Shown here: positions 62,717 through 64,000 of the stretch, piece after piece
Position numbering within the stretch: the stretch's first letter is position 1
Layout: each line of letters opens with the position of its first letter
NCBI GenBank assembly: GCA_001664005.1
Contig: CP016093.1
Coordinates: forward strand, 1,743,001 to 1,807,000
Length of the DNA stretch: 64,000 nt
Origin: Rhizobiales bacterium NRL2
Lineage (GTDB): Bacteria; Pseudomonadota; Alphaproteobacteria; Minwuiales; Minwuiaceae
Reading direction: 5' to 3'
The notes under the pieces: model-generated
Databases searched by the model: none
Told to the model about the DNA's origin: nothing
Seen by the model: the letters and a program-made list of their open reading frames with translations, nothing else
Made by a program: the position numbers and the translations under genes

Positions 62717-63391
62717 TTCCGGGCCACGCCGCGCCAGCCGGGCGGACGGCACGGCGTAGACCTTTTCGGGCAGCAGCATCCAGGCATGGTAGGTGCGCCG
62801 GAACAGCGGCCGGAAGGCCAGGTCGGTGACGTCCAGGCCGCCGGTGTAGGCGCCGAAGGCCGGCATGACGACGCGGCTCATGTCGGTCGCGAAGCAGCGC
62901 GCGGTGACGCTCCGGCCGCGGCGGCGGATGCGCGCCTTCGGGTGCAGGTGACCGGCGACCTCGCCCGGCGCGGGGCCCGGACGCGGTTCGTGACGGAAAA
63001 CCAGCGGTCCGATGGCGATCTCCTCGCAGACGGTCCCCGCCAGTTCTGCCGGCGGTTCGGGGTCGTGGTTGCCGGCGATCCAGACCGTCGCCTGCGCCCG
63101 GCTCAGCTTTGCGATGCGTTCCCGCTCGGCGGGGGAGAGCCGGGCCCAGGCTCCCTGGTCATGAAAGGAATCGCCCAGACAGATCAGCGTCGCCGGCGCG
63201 TAGCGCTGCACCAGCAACTCGATCCGCCGAACCGTCTCGGCGGTGTCGTAGGGCGGAAGCAGGCCGTGGCCGCGGGCCGCCATGGCCGAGCCCTTCTCGA
63301 AGTGCAGGTCCGAGACTGCCAGCAGCCGTTCAGCCGGCCAGTAGAGCGCCCCGGAAGGGTCCGCCTGCAGATGCGCGCCGTTCACCAGCAT
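62672..63391 (-). CDS. pdeM: Ligase-associated DNA damage response endonuclease PdeM
   Basis: A metallophosphoesterase of 239 residues. Metal site motifs are AVSDLHFEKG near 26, CLGDSFHDQG near 71, IAGNHDPEP near 105 and GHLHPKA near 147. PdeM genes accompany a Lhr-type helicase, an exonuclease and an ATP-dependent ligase in a bacterial DNA repair module. Here the helicase gene is immediately upstream (17-bp gap), confirming the context. Convergent with pelG. Confidence 0.9.
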   Translation of the reverse strand: MLVNGAHLQADPSGALYWPAERLLAVSDLHFEKGSAMAARGHGLLPPYDTAETVRRIELLVQRYAPATLICLGDSFHDQGAWARLSPAERERIAKLSRAQATVWIAGNHDPEPPAELAGTVCEEIAIGPLVFRHEPRPGPAPGEVAGHLHPKARIRRRGRSVTARCFATDMSRVVMPAFGAYTGGLDVTDLAFRPLFRRTYHAWMLLPEKVYAVPSARLARRGPELPDRGVVLHEGEEG

Positions 63392-63408
63392 CGTCTACGC
63401 TACTCCCA

Positions 63409-64000
63409 TCAGATCAGCAGGCTCGCCTCGGCCATCAGGTCGTCGGCGGCCTCGCGCACGAGGTCTTCCATGGCCTCGCCATAGACGGGTTCCTTGCCGA
63501 TTTCCAGCATCACCGGGACGGCGAGCGGCGAGATGCGCTCCAGGCGTTTCACCCGGATATGACCGGCGACGCGGACCAGCATGTCGCCCAGACGCCGGAT
63601 ATCCAGCAGGCCCGTCGCCGCGTCGGCCCAGGTGGCGCGGAGCAGCACGTGGTCGGGCTCATGCTCGCGCAGGACGTCATAGATCAGGTCGGAGGAGACG
63701 GTCATCTGCCGCCCCGACTTCTCCTTGCCGGGGAAGCGCCGTTCGATCAGACCTGCGATGGTCGCGACGTTGCGGAAGGTCCGCTTCAGCAGCACCGATT
63801 CATTCAGCCAGCTTTCCAGGTCGTCGCCCAGCATGTCGCGGTCGAACAGCGCGTCCACGTCCTTCACGGGCCGGAGCGACCACACCGCCAGCGCATAGTC
63901 GGAGGCGACGAAGCCCATCGGCCGGAGCCGCATCCGCTCCATACGCCGGGTCAGCAGCATGCCCAGGGTCTGGTGCGCCAGCCGGCCCTCAAAGGGGTAG
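63409..64000 (-). CDS. Ligase-associated DEXH-box helicase (Lhr type), C-terminal end
   Basis: The last 196 residues of a large helicase whose start lies outside the window. YPFEGRLAHQTLGMLLTRRMER, then FVASDYALAVW and the C-terminal winged-helix-like ALFDRDMLGDDLESWLNESVLLKRTFRNVATIAGL (about 41-75) match Lhr-family C-terminal domains. The frame stays open to the window edge. It is the upstream partner of pdeM in the ligase-associated DNA damage response module. Confidence 0.85.
   Translation of the reverse strand, partial: YPFEGRLAHQTLGMLLTRRMERMRLRPMGFVASDYALAVWSLRPVKDVDALFDRDMLGDDLESWLNESVLLKRTFRNVATIAGLIERRFPGKEKSGRQMTVSSDLIYDVLREHEPDHVLLRATWADAATGLLDIRRLGDMLVRVAGHIRVKRLERISPLAVPVMLEIGKEPVYGEAMEDLVREAADDLMAEASLLI

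Overview
The window is GC-rich, densely coded DNA, most likely from a free-living, flagellated alphaproteobacterium. The markers are a CtrA cell-cycle regulator divergent from the flagellar ATPase gene fliI with a perfect CtrA box between them, a class I lysyl-tRNA synthetase, several TRAP/TAXI uptake components and many catabolic operons. I see no rRNA, tRNA, CRISPR array, insertion sequence or prophage. No gene-free stretch exceeds 300 bases; the largest gaps (469-657, 13525-13675, 36646-36831, 54819-54993) hold regulatory sites or REP-like palindromes.

Layout. 1-5608: fliI (partial), ctrA, a hypothetical gene, ilvE and a MarR / response regulator / histidine kinase operon. 5654-16957: a catabolic region around a TetR gene. 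Leftward run tetR, a TauD-like dioxygenase, a fused TRAP permease, a TAXI binding protein and, past an intrinsic terminator, an NDP-forming acyl-CoA synthetase and a nitronate monooxygenase-like enzyme. Rightward run an acyl-CoA dehydrogenase, a zinc alcohol dehydrogenase and a small cytoplasmic protein resembling the reductive dehalogenase core. 17063-22062: a leftward run of gamma-carbonic anhydrase, dgcN-dgcA (D-glutamate catabolism), a DMT exporter, a PhyH dioxygenase and maiA. 22154-26011: a Sel1 protein, a GGDEF-EAL protein whose cyclase half looks dead, and a PDZ protein that has lost its whole protease triad. 26109-36645: PLP enzymes with an orphan TAXI protein, lysS, a methyltransferase, a class II aldolase-like protein, a TrmH-family enzyme, an SxxK asparaginase and a quinone oxidoreductase. 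36832-40876: a small catabolic cluster (EthD, two DUF3237 paralogues, Ldh, HpaI aldolase, HIT). 41456-45296: a MarR regulator divergent from hppD-hmgA-fah (tyrosine catabolism). A perfect 28-bp palindrome between them contains a near-consensus promoter.

46685-62716 is an unusual pel exopolysaccharide locus. PelA has only the deacetylase part. PelB is split into an inner-membrane TPR protein and a separate TPR/outer-membrane barrel protein. No pelC is visible. A P-loop ATPase gene and a MetA-type homoserine acyltransferase gene sit between the two pelB halves. pelD, pelE, pelF and pelG follow, translationally coupled. PelD lacks an RxxD c-di-GMP site at the expected position. The window ends with pdeM and the C-terminal end of a ligase-associated Lhr-type helicase.

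The strongest leads are the rearranged pel locus, the reductive-dehalogenase-like protein in the TetR-centred cluster, and the palindromic promoter-operator of the tyrosine catabolic genes.
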